Notes: generated from the letters alone by a model not told the origin. Positions 21,614 to 36,324 are shown, numbered from the stretch's first letter. The stretch is 64,000 bases of DNA from Haliclystus octoradiatus (GCA_916610825.1 OU744451.1:3203845-3267844), one strand, 5' to 3'. Numbers and translations: made by a program.

Positions 21614-22156
21614 GCAGGTATAGGTCTATAACCGCATACGTGCGGGTATAGACCATAGACTTATTAGAACATCTAGACCGCTAACTTCTGACGTCACAGT
21701 GTCCGCTCGAAAACCATCGAATAAACGAAATCCGCCATGTTGGCCTCACCACATTTTTAAAACGCCATTTAAAATATTAGGAAACTGACAAATGGAGTGA
21801 GGGTAATAAGCTATTGTGAGCGCAATTGAATACCGATCGTCATCAAATTTCAATAATTTGAAGATCATAGATTTTGATAGGCAATGGAAGTGTTCAATCC
21901 GATTGGTAACTGAGAGATCAGCGAAAAAGTAGAACGAACTACTTTCAGAGATATTGTTGTAAATATATTCAAAATTCTATTAATGATGTAAACATATTTC
22001 AAAGTATCTGAATCAATAGATAATCATGATCGCATAATTATTCATACAGATTAAAGAGGAATAATCCATTTAAATGTTACAAAAATTGTATGTTCAGCTA
22101 AAAATTACGTGTTAATTCATTTATGTCACCAATCGGATTGAACACGTCCATTGTCT
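21614..22156. mobile_element. Foldback element truncated at the unit junction (copy 1)
   Basis: It carries the whole left arm and loop of the 820-bp foldback but only the first part of the right arm (ACCAATCGGATTGAACACGT, then CATTGTCT), where copy 2 of the unit begins. Confidence 0.88.
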
Positions 22157-22744
22157 TATTATGAGGGGGGTTGGAACTGGTTATCTAACCCAATCCTCCT
22201 GCAACAATCAGAGTCGAGTTACTTCATTGTCGATCAATCAAAAGAAGGCTCATATTTTACAAAAATGTTCAAGGCAAAATGCAACTCATTTTGCCAGACA
22301 ACATGAAAGACATAGGTATATTAATCTCCCACACGCCCCTCCAATGCACTAACCAACTAAATAACTGCCCTAGTGAAGAAAATAAAAGCTACTATCTTAA
22401 CCGATTTGTTGTAAAGTGATAAATTGTAACACACCCACACAAATGTGTACACAGTGTGTAAAATAAGTGACCATTTATTTGGATCGGGTCTATTTAAATA
22501 TTAGTTATTTAATTTCTATATAATCAGATTTTAAATTGCTACTTGGTAATAAATTAGAGTATTGATAAATCATGTCCTGTTACAGGATTGCATAATCTTT
22601 TTTTCATGTTTTTGAATTGTAACGAAAATGTTTTGTTATCCTATACAATTATACATTTGATTTAATATAGCCTATTATATATCTTCATTCATTACTGAAC
22701 ACTTTAAATTCCTATAATAATCGATATTGGAATTATGTTGCATC

Positions 22745-23067
22745 CCAGGGGGGGTAACTTCCATTGCGCTTCGACGGGCCGTTCAAATGGAACTTTGACA
22801 GAATTACCATAAAAAATTTTCACATGATGAAAAAGATACCCCAAATATAATTTTATGAATGGCAGATTGAATCAAAAGAGATTAAAGAAAAAAATTTCAT
22901 ATGCAAAATTTCTTGTATCATGAAAAACTTGCAAAGACGTCAAAAGGATACCTCAAAAAAAAATTATGCCTAAGCATACCCCAAAAATGTTTATGAATGT
23001 TGGGAAAGGTACCCTTTAATATTTGAACGTCCCCGTATACCCAAAGTATGGAAGTTACCCCCCGGGG
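22745..23067. mobile_element. hAT-like MITE, CCCGGGGGG type (copy 2 of the unit)
   Basis: Same element and same GTTGCATC flanks as 13291-13613, duplicated with the unit. Confidence 0.85.
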
Positions 23068-24729
23068 GTTGCATCTTGTTTTTAATATTTCTAGACGTGC
23101 AATTTATACCAATTTCCAGAATTATTTCGAAAAAAAGACAGAATGATTATGAATAAATTAGCTGTTTTTGATAGAAAAACAAAAGCTGCTCGTATAGCTA
23201 TCAAGTTCGTCATGATTATATCCATATATTTATTCAGAATTTCTTAATCAAAAGGGTCGCATTGATTCATTGAGTAGAATATGTTTAGTATTATTTATGT
23301 TTATTTACGTCAAAGATATAAATAAATACAAGTATACCTGATGGCAATATTTATATATTCTCAGAATTCTGTGTTTTATATCAAGAAACGGATGTACTTT
23401 TATAGAAAATGAATCTACTTTACCATACATTCGATCATAATATGAATTATATCCTAGTAAGAATTATTCGAATAATAGACAATTTATATTTTATTCTTAT
23501 CGGACTAATACTGCCTTGTGATGAAATATGGTTGCTAATTTGTATTGATTGGTATATCAACGCAGAGAGCTCGTAATTATGTATATATATTTATTCGAAG
23601 ATTTTGCCATTTCTAATTATTATTTGGATCTCGTTCTTCTTTCTTATTTGGATATCATTTGGAAATGGTAAGATATATTCAATAAATAGCAGATGCCCAC
23701 TGTGATCGACTATTAGCATGTGGAAACTTTAACCGTTTTTTATTTTTGTAGCATAAGCTTTGTTATATTGATTTCCACCGGCTCCACTTCACTTCTCGAA
23801 ACTATTGAAATGTGTTTGAATTCACATTGTTATTTATCATAAATCATACGCTTGTTTTTTAATTCCATTTTAATTTTTTTGAATTAGATATACTTAAATC
23901 TAACTTCATTACGTTGATCAACGATAAGAAAATACACACTATTTCAGTCTTGAAACTGTAATGCAAAACATTATATCTTGTTCTTATCGCTAATCAATAT
24001 AATACAATTTTAATCTTAATAACTTTTATACAATAGATACGTAAATTATATACGTAGAATCTGAAAGCCAACACATGCCCGCTTCTAAATCAAATTTTTC
24101 ATATTGTTATGTTTAATTATTAATTATATAAATACTCTTGTGCAATGCATTGATTAACTCTGTCGGAATTCTGTAATTTTAAATTGCCCTGTGCCCGCCT
24201 TAATAATCTCATCGTACTTTGAATTTTTTTCGAATCAGTCAAACGCGACGTCATTTTAAAATTTTCTTGGAAGTTCTTATATTTTTCTGCCCTGCGCTAG
24301 ATTGTTGGTTTCGTCTCCACGTCTGGGCTGCGTAGCTTTGATATCAAACCAGATTGTTTATATCAACGCCCCCATAGATTATACAGTGAAGTAACCCTTT
24401 TAAAAGAAGTGAAATATTGTATTTCAATATTAAGAAAAGTAATAAACGGCATTATATTTTGTTGCATTAGTTAATTCAGGATTTAAAATATGTTTTATTC
24501 TCAAATCGTTTGTGCACCACTCTAGATTGCTGATTTCAATACTATATATATACGTCTATGTTTCTTTGATCTCAAAATATATTTTGTTTGGTTTAGTTAT
24601 TGTAGTAATTCAATGCAATTCAGTATTTTGTATTATTGTACTTATCATAAAACTAATTGACTTGTCTAGTTTTACTAGTTTAATTTTTTTCCTCGCAGCG
24701 TCAATTCAAATAAAAAAATGCTTCCTGTG

Positions 24730-25122
24730 AATAATAATAATAATAATTATAACTAAATTTCTATAGCGCTCTTACTAGTATTAATCCAAGAGCGCATTAC
24801 AATATTCTAAGCCTATAATGAGAATTTTTCTTTTTTTCATTTATTTTTTAGGAACTATAAATTGAAATAAAATGTTGATCTTATATAAATATAAATATAA
24901 ATTTTGCATTAAGAATAAATGGGTTTTTGTTTTTGACTTGAATTCATCCAATGTGTAGCAGTTTTTGATTTGACAAGGTAGTGGATTCCAGTGTTTTGGC
25001 GCTAAATATGAAAAGGATCTTTCACCGTATGATTTTAATTTGAAGCATGGTCGGTGAAGTAGATTTTTGTTACTTGAGCGTAGAGTTCTTTTTGTAGTGT
25101 ATGGAAGTATAAGATCTTTCAT
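24730..25122 (-). mobile_element. LINE 3' end fragment (copy 2)
   Basis: Same fragment as in copy 1, with small differences (for example a shorter T run and KNCYTLDEFKSKTKTHLF). Confidence 0.85.
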
Positions 25123-25189
25123 TCCACCTTCGATTTTATATACCCGCTAGACGATCAACCTATGACTAAATTGTGAAAATCAATTTGTT

Positions 25190-25311
25190 AAGCCTGGAAA
25201 CAATAGAAAAAAGATCATTAAATGTCTACGGCTGTGACCCAGGCAAATGTCGCAGGCAACGACGCGCTGGCAACGACGCAGGAAAATTTGCTATATGGAA
25301 ACCAGGCTTTA
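25190..25311. mobile_element. Deleted palindromic MITE (copy 2)
   Basis: It begins AAGCCTGG and jumps straight to AAACAATAGAAAAAAGATC of the right arm. The left arm and centre are lost. It has a small internal duplication (GACGCGCTGGCAACGACGC). Confidence 0.8.
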
Positions 25312-26041
25312 ACACCATAATAGGAATTAAAGGTTATTTCAACGTAAATACTTGCTTTAACTCCTGACAACGGATTGTCTGTATTGTATTATTTCACCAG
25401 TGAAATGTACATAGGTCACATAGGTCGCAGCCAGAACACACATATACAGATATACAAATATAGAAATAATTTATTAACAAATCGACAATACTATATTAAT
25501 ATCGAGATCAATTTCAAGCGAAAGAGAATAAATTTAAAGTTGAATTGAAATGTTTAGTACAAAAATTAATCTAATTTGTAAAATTTATTGTATCATAATA
25601 ACAATAGACCAATTCAAGAAAGAAATCACATGAAACCTAGCGGTGCATATATCACGTGACTCGCGTAAAATATCAAATGAGCTACTGCAAAACATAGCAA
25701 TATGTAGGTTTATTTTCGAGTTTATATTTCTACATTTTTTTATTAAAATTAACTCGGGCCTTACCATCTGTGAATCTATAACTAATTTTAAACGTTCCCA
25801 TAATGTTAAACATGTTATTATTGCTATGGCGGAAATTGTTTTCCCTACAGAAAAATCGGTTACAAGAAAGGCAAATTGAAAGTGAATTTCTATTGATGAT
25901 CTCTTACAAAATTCCAATTTCATTGGGACTTAAAACCACATATCAACATCATATATAATATCACATATGCCATAAATCTGACAGGAATTGTACTATGTCA
26001 ATATTAATACAAATGATTTTGATTTCAAACAAACAATACTG

Positions 26042-26338
26042 CCCAGGGGGTAACTCCAAGTGCTGCATTGATGATGGGTGCCACTTTGGAAAAATGTGAA
26101 GTACCCGAAAAGTCACAAAAGTCCTTTAAAATGCTACCCAAAAAAATCCTGTTTTCAATTTTCAGCCTTCAAATTCAGGTTTTTCCCAAATTCTCTAGAA
26201 AATCGAAATGGGACCCAAAACGTTTAATATTCTGAAATTTCCTACCCAAAAAGTATATTTCTCAGCTGGAGTATGGACCCAAAAAAATTGGCGCGTCCCC
26301 GTATAGCAGTTATAGCAGTATGGGAGTTACCCCCCGGG
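26042..26338. mobile_element. CCCGGGGGG-type MITE (copy 2)
   Basis: Ends CCCAGGGGGTAACTCC and GGAGTTACCCCCCGGG-like complement. 8-bp direct repeats CAATACTG lie at 26034-26041 and 26339-26346. It lacks about 62 internal bases relative to copy 3. Confidence 0.88.
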
Positions 26339-26452
26339 CAATACTGTTGAGTCTAAAATTAGATTTAGTTTCTGTAGCTTTTCACCACAGTTGGGACACT
26401 TTTCACATTTTACACGGCAATCCATGTATTTCCATATAAGCCAGATAATACA

Positions 26453-27103
26453 TTAAACTGTAGTAATACTACGAGTGGTTTGGGTTTCATGGCTTTTTGT
26501 GAAGTTAACATTAGAACTATAAGCATTTCTTGAAAGGGATACAAGACAATAATGTCTGTCATTCTTATACCGAAATACATCAGTAAATATCTTAGACTTC
26601 ATTGAGTTAGTTTGCACGTTTAATGTGGGGTGCAATTCCATGATGGTTAGCTTCTCTTGTATAAGGCAATCAAATTTTTTGACAAATGTACACATGCTTT
26701 TTTCGTTTACAACGCTATGTCCGTGACTTCTTAGATATGCGCCGACAGTCGACACCTTGATAAATATTTTGACGAGTATAGCCAACATTTACAGTAACTC
26801 GCAGTACACGAGTCACACTTCAAAAAATCTACAACGAATTGCTTAGTCAGTAGCCAGGCCTTAGCTCACGTACTCTTGAATCATCTATTAACTTTTTACT
26901 TGGTTTAACTGGTCTGTAATTGAACGAATTTTTCAACTTTTTACGAATTTCAGCATTCCTTGGAAATTTATGCAATTATATTCCTGGAGAATAGGAGGTA
27001 TTTTGTGCAGCTGACATTGTTTGGATAACCAGCAACACGGTATTTCCCCCCTCTACGAACAGCATTCAATCCTGAATTTGACATATCTCCCTCGTCCGCC
27101 ATG
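26453..27103 (-). pseudogene. THAP / P-element-like transposase relic (copy 2)
   Basis: Same relic as copy 1. The THAP part is identical. The C-terminal open frame is longer here (111 codons) because of different small changes. Confidence 0.6.
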
Positions 27104-27707
27104 ATAACACTTCGACCGCGCTTAGAAAACATTGTCAAAAATGAGTCTGCAAACCTTGTGACGTCACGCAAATCGGAAAAATGGCTCACAAAAAACAGCA
27201 AAAACAGCTATTTCAAACGTAATTTTGAAAAGTTTATCAAAATATAATGTCGATAATATTCATATCATTCGAATCAGCGCAGAAAATTCTACAAAATTAC
27301 CTGATAATACGGAAGGGTGAAATTTCGATGCATAGGCCCTTTAATGCCTTCATTTAAAGCACTCACTGTCTCCTAAGTGAATTCTGTATCTTGTCCTTAA
27401 ATTGCAGTATATTGTTAGGAGTCTTACTGTTGTCAAGAAATGGCTTATCTACTTCTACATTATTATTAATGTTAGATAAAATTTTCAAAAACATAATATT
27501 AATTAATGTTACAGGATAAGCTAAATTTAAAAGGTAGGCTTCACTCTATGACCATTTAACATCAAAACGCTCTTGTTATAAGATAATCGATGCGGTCGAT
27601 TGAGCATTGTCCATACAAGTCCTTACTTATACGGGTCATCTACCTGACTTGATTGTGCAGTACCAGTCCTTAATCTGTTGATTTATGAAGAACATGGTAA
27701 AAAGTAA

Positions 27708-28348
27708 TGTAGACGGTGTCGCCCTACCGAAGGCACCCGTACCACTCCTTTATTTTTTGATTGATTGATTGAAAACATTTACTTCCGTAAAACAACAATG
27801 ATTGCGATTTACTTACAGAAATTGAATAATAGATTGACTAATAAGTAAGGTATATTTACACATATTTGAGATAATCTGTTAGATTCTCAGAATTAAGTCT
27901 AACTTTAAAAGTATATAAATTAGGGGCACAGCGAGTTTCAACTGATAAAGAATTGAATATAAAGAATTGTATTTATACATCGTACAGAGAAAGAATTACG
28001 ATAAAGATTAGTGTTACATTTCGGCATTAATAGGCGTCCATGTGATGAAATTATTTCTAGATTAGTGGCTTATTCGCTGATAGTAATGATTTTAAACGCT
28101 GCATATCAATTTCAACAGATTTCATGGAAGATTTCATTTCTCGATTGTCAATGCGCAACGATGCGTCGCAGCTACTCACAATACAATTCCCTCTGGACCA
28201 TTCCATCTGCCATCCTCAGATGGTACTCATTTGATGTTTCAGATAAAGTCAAGGCTGAGTTGACCTTAAGGGGATTTGAACCACAGTCGATCAGATATGA
28301 TCCAATCTGAAGTTCAGTTGCTCTGCCATCTGAGATAATCCTCCTCGC
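27708..28348 (-). mobile_element. tRNA-derived SINE (copy 2)
   Basis: Same element as 19153-19793, offset 8555 bases, duplicated with the unit. Confidence 0.8.
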
Positions 28349-29608
28349 AGACATGGTATACTAGATTGATTGACATTATCGTGTAACATAATCCTGACAA
28401 ATTATGAATAATTCTGCTCTTGCATTTCTGTTGTGAATTCAAGATATGGTATATACTATTCAATGTTGTCAAAATATTTTTCTAGTTTTCTCTTCTAGAG
28501 ATCGAAACGTTGCAATTCTCAGTGTTTTACTAAGAAGCTTCAAATAAATAATTGATCTTTGCTGGCATTCTGCAATTACAATTACCATATTTACAATTCT
28601 GTAAAATAACATATGTTTGTTGAATCATTATATGAAGTCTCGTAAATTTCTACTCAAGGACTCAAATCCACATAGTTTATAGGGAAGATCTATTTTCTAT
28701 ATTTGAGAAATGTTTTATTGGAATAATATGATCACAAGAAGATTTGTGCTTAAAATAAGAAGATAATTTCTTCAACGTTTTTATTCATTAGAAATATATA
28801 AGTCACGTGCCTTAAAATGGAAATCAATTATATTTTACGTGTAGTGCAGGAAACAGCCTCGTTTCCATATTAGTACATTAGCCTCGTAAAATAATTAATT
28901 AACATATATAACGTAATTATAGCTGACAAAGTTGATTGAGGTCAGTCGATGTAAGCTCAAGCTAAGAGGCAGTTATATATATTTACCGATATCAATAAAC
29001 ACAACAACATGAATCGTTTTGTCGTTATTGATATGCCTACTACATACGAAATTATAAAATGCAATTTATTAATACTTTCAACTGTACACCCCTGTTGGCC
29101 GTGCCAATGGTTTTTTTTATGACAAGAATAATTTTTCAAGATTATAAAGAAACTTTGGTGACAATTATTTATTTACAAACGGATGTGCAACAATTAACAA
29201 AAATATTGTTCTGAGGTGCAAATGCTGTAATTAATTATGTAGAGAAAAAATTCCAGCCCGCATGTCTTAAAAGCATGTTTAAAAGTAGAATGCCGTAAAT
29301 ACACACACTAAATGTAATATATAATGCATGTAATATTTTTTCTCAAGTCATATTTTTAATTTGAATTTTTTGAAAACGATCGAGTGATAAGTTATCAGTC
29401 TTACTTCCATTTAAGGGCAGGTATAGCTTATCGTATTATGATTATAAGATTGGAGTCGCTATTCAATGGACCCTGATCCACTACTCGGGACCCTACAACT
29501 GTGATATTCCGTATAAATTATTAATCAACACCCTACCTTCTTCCTGATGTAGCCGGTTCTTTTTATATGCAGTGGATTTTTTTCGCTGAGAGCAATGACT
29601 TAATAAGG

Positions 29609-29787
29609 GATTACATCACTCTTGTGAGTGGGTTATCGGAGTTTACATTTACGAGTTCACTAACAACAAACTCGAAATCCATATCGTAAACGAGGCGACC
29701 TCGTTTACGATATGGATTTCGAGTTTGTTGTTAGAGAACGAGTGGATCTAAATTTCGATGGACCACACGATCAAGAGTGATGTAATC
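29609..29787. mobile_element. MITE with perfect palindrome (copy 2)
   Basis: Same as 21054-21232, offset 8555. Confidence 0.88.
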
Positions 29788-30168
29788 ATTTTAATAACAT
29801 GTCACATAACCTTTGTCTGGAACATTAATTATCTCTCATCAATTTCACTACAACAATGATTTGTTTTCTAATTTAATGGGTCATTGACTTTTCATTAATA
29901 CAATTTGAATGAAATTGTTACGAATATCATTTAAATATATAAAGCGAAAAATTCAACAGAACTGTTGTTCAAATATGTTTGCAATATCAGAAGTATAGTA
30001 AAAGTTACATCTGAATATAGCAAATCCCAAGAAGTTACTTTTTTAATTTCTCAATTGAATTTTCAATTACAGAGTATACATTTAAATTGATTTTATGAAA
30101 AAATATTCAATCTGTCGCAGCTAGTCGCCATTTTCAAAACATGTGTTCTTGCTGTTTGGTTAAACTGT

Positions 30169-30711
30169 GCAGGTATAGGTCTATAACCGCATACGTGCGG
30201 GTATAGACCATAGACTTATTAGAACATCTAGACCGCTAACTTCTGACGTCACAGTGTCCGCTCGAAAACCATCGAATAAACGAAATCCGCCATGTTGGCC
30301 TCACCACATTTTTAAAACGCCATTTAAAATATTAGGAAACTGACAAATGGAGTGAGGGTAATAAGCTATTGTGAGCGCAATTGAATACCGATCGTCATCA
30401 AATTTCAATAATTTGAAGATCATAGATTTTGATAGGCAATGGAAGTGTTCAATCCGATTGGTAACTGAGAGATCAGCGAAAAAGTAGAACGAACTACTTT
30501 CAGAGATATTGTTGTAAATATATTCAAAATTCTATTAATGATGTAAACATATTTCAAAGTATCTGAATCAATAGATAATCATGATCGCATAATTATTCAT
30601 ACAGATTAAAGAGGAATAATCCATTTAAATGTTACAAAAATTGTATGTTCAGCTAAAAATTACGTGTTAATTCATTTATGTCACCAATCGGATTGAACAC
30701 GTCCATTGTCT
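30169..30711. mobile_element. Foldback element truncated at the unit junction (copy 2)
   Basis: Identical truncation and junction to that at 21614-22156. Confidence 0.88.
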
Positions 30712-31299
30712 TATTATGAGGGGGGTTGGAACTGGTTATCTAACCCAATCCTCCTGCAACAATCAGAGTCGAGTTACTTCATTGTCGATCAATCAAAAGA
30801 AGGCTCATATTTTACAAAAATGTTCAAGGCAAAATGCAACTCATTTTGCCAGACAACATGAAAGACATAGGTATATTAATCTCCCACACGCCCCTCCAAT
30901 GCACTAACCAACTAAATAACTGCCCTAGTGAAGAAAATAAAAGCTACTATCTTAACCGATTTGTTGTAAAGTGATAAATTGTAACACACCCACACAAATG
31001 TGTACACAGTGTGTAAAATAAGTGACCATTTATTTGGATCGGGTCTATTTAAATATTAGTTATTTAATTTCTATATAATCAGATTTTAAATTGCTACTTG
31101 GTAATAAATTAGAGTATTGATAAATCATGTCCTGTTACAGGATTGCATAATCTTTTTTTCATGTTTTTGAATTGTAACGAAAGTGTTTTGTTATCCTATA
31201 CAATTATACATTTGATTTAATATAGCCTATTATATATCTTCATTCATTACTGAACACTTTAAATTCCTATAATAATCGATATTGGAATTATGTTGCATC

Positions 31300-31622
31300 C
31301 CAGGGGGGGTAACTTCCATTGCGCTTCGACGGGCCGTTCAAATGGAACTTTGACAGAATTACCATAAAAAATTTTCACATGATGAAAAAGATACCCCAAA
31401 TATAATTTTATGAATGGCAGATTGAATCAAAAGAGATTAAAGAAAAAAATTTCATATGCAAAATTTCTTGTATCATGAAAAACTTGCAAAGACGTCAAAA
31501 GGATACCTCAAAAAAAAATTATGCCTAAGCATACCCCAAAAATGTTTATGAATGTTGGGAAAGGTACCCTTTAATATTTGAACGTCCCCGTATACCCAAA
31601 GTATGGAAGTTACCCCCCGGGG
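31300..31622. mobile_element. hAT-like MITE, CCCGGGGGG type (copy 3 of the unit)
   Basis: Same element and flanks as 13291-13613, duplicated with the unit. Confidence 0.85.
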
Positions 31623-33284
31623 GTTGCATCTTGTTTTTAATATTTCTAGACGTGCAATTTATACCAATTTCCAGAATTATTTCGAAAAAAAGAGAGAATG
31701 ATTATGAATAAATTAGCTGTTTTTGATAGAAAAACAAAAGCTGCTCGTATAGCTATCAAGTTCGTCATGATTATATCCATATATTTATTCAGAATTTCTT
31801 AATCAAAAGGGTCGCATTGATTCATTGAGTAGAATATGTTTAGTATTATTTATGTTTATTTACGTCAAAGATATAAATAAATACAAGTATACCTGATGGC
31901 AATATTTATATATTCTCAGAATTCTGTGTTTTATATCAAGAAACGGATGTACTTTTATAGAAAATGAATCTACTTTACCATACATTCGATCATAATATGA
32001 ATTATATCCTAGTAACAATTATTCGAATAATAGACAATTTATATTTTATTCTTATCGGACTAATACTGCCTTGTGATGAAATATGGTTGCTAATTTGTAT
32101 TGATTGGTATATCAACGCAGAGAGCTCGTAATTATGTATATATATTTATTCGAAGATTTTGCCATTTCTAATTATTATTTGGATCTCGTTCTTCTTTCTT
32201 ATTTGGATATCATTTGGAAATGGTAAGATATATTCAATAAATAGCAGATGCCCACTGTGATCGACTATTAGCATGTGGAAACTTTAACCGTTTTTTATTT
32301 TTGTAGCATAAGCTTTGTTATATTGATTTCCACCGGCTCCACTTCACTTCTCGAAACTATTGAAATGTGTTTGAATTCACATTGTTATTTATCATAAATC
32401 ATACGCTTGTTTTTTAATTCCATTTTAATTTTTTTGAATTAGATATACTTAAATCTAACTTCATTACGTTGATCAACGATAAGAAAATACACACTATTTC
32501 AGTCTTGAAACTGTAATGCAAAACATTATATCTTGTTCTTATCGCTAATCAATATAATACAATTTTAATCTTAATAACTTTTATACAATAGATACGTAAA
32601 TTATATACGTAGAATCTGAAAGCCAACACATGCCCGCTTCTAAATCAAATTTTTCATATTGTTATGTTTAATTATTAATTATATAAATACTCTTGTGCAA
32701 TGCATTGATTAACTCTGTCGGAATTCTGTAATTTTAAATTGCCCTGTGCCCGCCTTAATAATCTCATCGTACTTTGAATTTTTTTCGAATCAGTCAAACG
32801 CGACGTCATTTTAAAATTTTCTTGGAAGTTCTTATATTTTTCTGCCCTGCGCTAGATTGTTGGTTTCGTCTCCACGTCTGGCCTGCGTAGCTTTGATATC
32901 AAAACAGATTGTTTATATCAACGCCCCCATAGATTATACAGTGAAGTAACCCTTTTAAAAGAAGTGAAATGTTGTATTTCAATATTAAGAAAAGTAATAA
33001 ACGGCATTATATTTTGTTGCATTAGTTAATTCAGGATTTAAAATATGTTTTATTCTCAAATCGTTTGTGCACCACTCTAGATTGCTGATTTCAATACTAT
33101 ATATATACGTCTATGTTTCTTTGATCTCAAAATATATTTTGTTTGGTTTAGTTATTGTAGTAATTCAATGCAATTCAGTATTTTGTATTATTGTACTTAT
33201 CATAAAACTAATTGACTTGTCTAGTTTTACTAGTTTAATTTTTTTCCTCGCAGCGTCAATTCAAATAAAAAAATGCTTCCTGTG

Positions 33285-33677
33285 AATAATAATAATAATA
33301 ATTATAACTAAATTTCTATAGCGCTCTTACTAGTATTAATCCAAGAGCGCATTACAATATTCTAAGCCTATAATGAGAATTTTTCTTTTTTTCATTTATT
33401 TTTTAGGAACTATAAATTGAAATAAAATGTTGATCTTATATAAATATAAATATAAATTTTGCATTAAGAATAAATGGGTTTTTGTTTTTGACTTGAATTC
33501 ATCCAATGTGTAGCAGTTTTTGATTTGACAAGGTAGTGGATTCCAGTGTTTTGGCGCTAAATATGAAAAGGATCTTTCACCGTATGATTTTAATTTGAAG
33601 CATGGTCGGTGAAGTAGATTTTTGTTACTTGAGCGTAGAGTTCTTTTTGTAGTGTATGGAAGTATAAGATCTTTCAT
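33285..33677 (-). mobile_element. LINE 3' end fragment (copy 3)
   Basis: Identical in protein wording to copy 2. Confidence 0.85.
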
Positions 33678-33744
33678 TCCACCTTCGATTTTATATACCC
33701 GCTAGACGATCAACCTATGACTAAATTGTGAAAATCAATTTGTT

Positions 33745-33866
33745 AAGCCTGGAAACAATAGAAAAAAGATCATTAAATGTCTACGGCTGTGACCCAGGCA
33801 AATGTCGCAGGCAACGACGCGCTGGCAACGACGCAGGAAAATTTGCTATATGGAAACCAGGCTTTA
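33745..33866. mobile_element. Deleted palindromic MITE (copy 3)
   Basis: Same deletion derivative as in copy 2. Confidence 0.8.
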
Positions 33867-34596
33867 ACACCATAATAGGAATTAAAGGTTATTTCAACGT
33901 AAATACTTGCTTTAACTCCTGACAACGGATTGTCTGTATTGTATTATTTCGCCAGTGAAATGTACATAGGTCACATAGGTCGCAGCCAGAACACACATAT
34001 ACAGATATACAAATATAGAAATAATTTATTAACAAATCGACAATACTATATTAATATCGAGATCAATTTCAAGCGAAAGAGAATAAATTTAAAGTTGAAT
34101 TGAAATGTTTAGTACAAAAATTAATCTAATTTGTAAAATTTATTGTATCATAATAACAATAGACCAATTCAAGAAAGAAATCACATGAAACCTAGCGGTG
34201 CATATATCACGTGACTTGCGTAAAATATCAAATGAGCTACTGCAAAACATAGCAATATGTAGGTTTATTTTCGAGTTTATATTTCTACATTTTTTTATTA
34301 AAATTAACTCGGGCCTTACCATCTGTGAATCTATAACTAATTTTAAACGTTCCCATAATGTTAAACATGTTATTATTGCTATGGCGGAAATTGTTTTCCC
34401 TACAGAAAAATCGGTTACAAGAAAGGCAAATTGAAAGTGAATTTCTATTGATGATCTCTTACAAAATTCCAATTTCATTGGGACTTAAAACCACATATCA
34501 ACATCATATATAATATCACATATGCCATAAATCTGACAGGAATTGTACTATGTCAATATTAATACAAATGATTTTGATTTCAAACAAACAATACTG

Positions 34597-34955
34597 CCCA
34601 GGGGGTAACTCCAAGTGCTGCATTGATGATGGGTGCCACTTTGGAAAAATGTGAAGTACCCGAAAAGTCACAAAAATCCTTTAAAATGCTACCCAAAAAA
34701 AGTACAGGAAGGGTACTTCCATGAAGGCTCTATCCGGGGATGTTCCGTTTTTATGGGTAAAAATTCGAATCCTGTTTTCAATTTTCAGCCTTCAAATTCA
34801 GGTTTTTCCCAAATTCTCTAGAAAATCGAAATGGGACCCAAAACGTTTAATATTCTGAAATTTCCTACCCAAAAAGTATATTTCTCAGCTGGAGTATGGA
34901 CCCAAAAAAAGTGGCACGTCCCCGTATAGCAGCAATATGGGAGTTACCCCCCGGG
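34597..34955. mobile_element. CCCGGGGGG-type MITE (copy 3)
   Basis: Same insertion as copy 2 with CAATACTG flanks (34589-34596, 34956-34963). It is the longest version, 359 bp. Confidence 0.88.
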
Positions 34956-35069
34956 CAATACTGTTGAGTCTAAAATTAGATTTAGTTTCTGTAGCTTTTC
35001 ACCACAGTTGGGACACTTTTCACATTTTACACGGCAATCCATGTATTTCCATATAAGCCAGATAATACA

Positions 35070-35720
35070 TTAAACTGTAGTAATACTACGAGTGGTTTGG
35101 GTTTCATGGCTTTTTGTGAAGTTAACATTAGAACTATAAGCATTTCTTGAAAGGGATACAAGACAATAATGTCTGTCATTCTTATACCGAAATACATCAG
35201 TAAATATCTTAGACTTCATTGAGTTAGTTTGCACGTTTAATGTGGGGTGCAATTCCATGATGGTTAGCTTCTCTTGTATAAGGCAATCAAATTTTTTGAC
35301 AAATGTACACATGCTTTTTTCGTTTACAACGCTATGTCCGTGACTTCTTAGATATGCGCCGACAGTCGACACCTTGATAAATATTTTGACGAGTATAGCC
35401 AACATTTACAGTAACTCGCAGTACACGAGTCACACTTCAAAAAATCTACAACGAATTGCTTAGTCAGTAGCCAGGCCTTAGCTCACGTACTCTTGAATCA
35501 TCTATTAACTTTTTACTTGGTTTAACTGGTCTGTAATTGAACGAATTTTTCAACTTTTTACGAATTTCAGCATTCCTTGGAAATTTATGCAATTATATTC
35601 CTGGAGAATAGGAGGTATTTTGTGCAGCTGACATTGTTTGGATAACCAGCAACACGGTATTTCCCCCCTCTACGAACAGCATTCAATCCTGAATTTGACA
35701 TATCTCCCTCGTCCGCCATG
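35070..35720 (-). pseudogene. THAP / P-element-like transposase relic (copy 3)
   Basis: Identical to copy 2 at the protein level. Confidence 0.6.
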
Positions 35721-36324
35721 ATAACACTTCGACCGCGCTTAGAAAACATTGTCAAAAATGAGTCTGCAAACCTTGTGACGTCACGCAAATCGGAAAAATG
35801 GCTCACAAAAAACAGCAAAAACAGCTATTTCAAACGTAATTTTGAAAAGTTTATCAAAATATAATGTCGATAATATTCATATCATTCGAATCAGCGCAGA
35901 AAATTCTACAAAATTACCTGATAATACGGAAGGGTGAAATTTCGATGCATAGGCCCTTTAATGCCTTCATTTAAAGCACTCACTGTCTCCTAAGTGAATT
36001 CTGTATCTTGTCCTTAAATTGCAGTATATTGTTAGGAGTCTTACTGTTGTCAAGAAATGGCTTATCTACTTCTACATTATTATTAATGTTAGATAAAATT
36101 TTCAAAAACATAATATTAATTAATGTTACAGGATAAGCTAAATTTAAAAAGTAGGCTTCACTCTATGACCATTTAACATCAAAACGCTCTTGTTATAAGA
36201 TAATCGATGCGGTCGATTGAGCATTGTCCATACAAGTCCTTACTTATACGGGTCATCTACCTGACTTGATTGTGCAGTACCAGTCCTTAATCTGTTGATT
36301 TATGAAAAACATGGTAAAAAGTAA

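Larger units (their letters stand above)
12703..22156. repeat. Tandem triplication, copy 1 (9454 bp)
   Basis: It begins TATTATGAGGGGGGTTGG and ends GTCCATTGTCT, where copy 2 starts. Order inside: MITE, LINE 3' end, TTAA-site element, palindromic MITE, MITE remnant with an insertion, THAP relic, SINE, perfect palindrome, truncated foldback. From about 12703 to 13900 and from about 18250 to the end it is nearly identical to copies 2 and 3. The core from about 14300 to 18250 is clearly diverged and carries large indels. Confidence 0.95.
22157..30711. repeat. Tandem triplication, copy 2 (8555 bp)
   Basis: Same boundaries as copy 1. It differs from copy 3 by scattered single-base changes (for example CTGGGCTGC here versus CTGGCCTGC) and by lacking about 62 bases in the second MITE (near 26146). 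Confidence 0.95.

Noticed and set aside
24512..24730. 72-codon hydrophobic open frame in copies 2 and 3
   Set aside because: AT-rich low-complexity text (Ile/Leu/Phe). Broken in copy 1.
25585..25923. 112-codon open frame with an antisense partner of 78 codons
   Set aside because: No domain. Largely absent from copy 1. Not conserved as expected for a gene.
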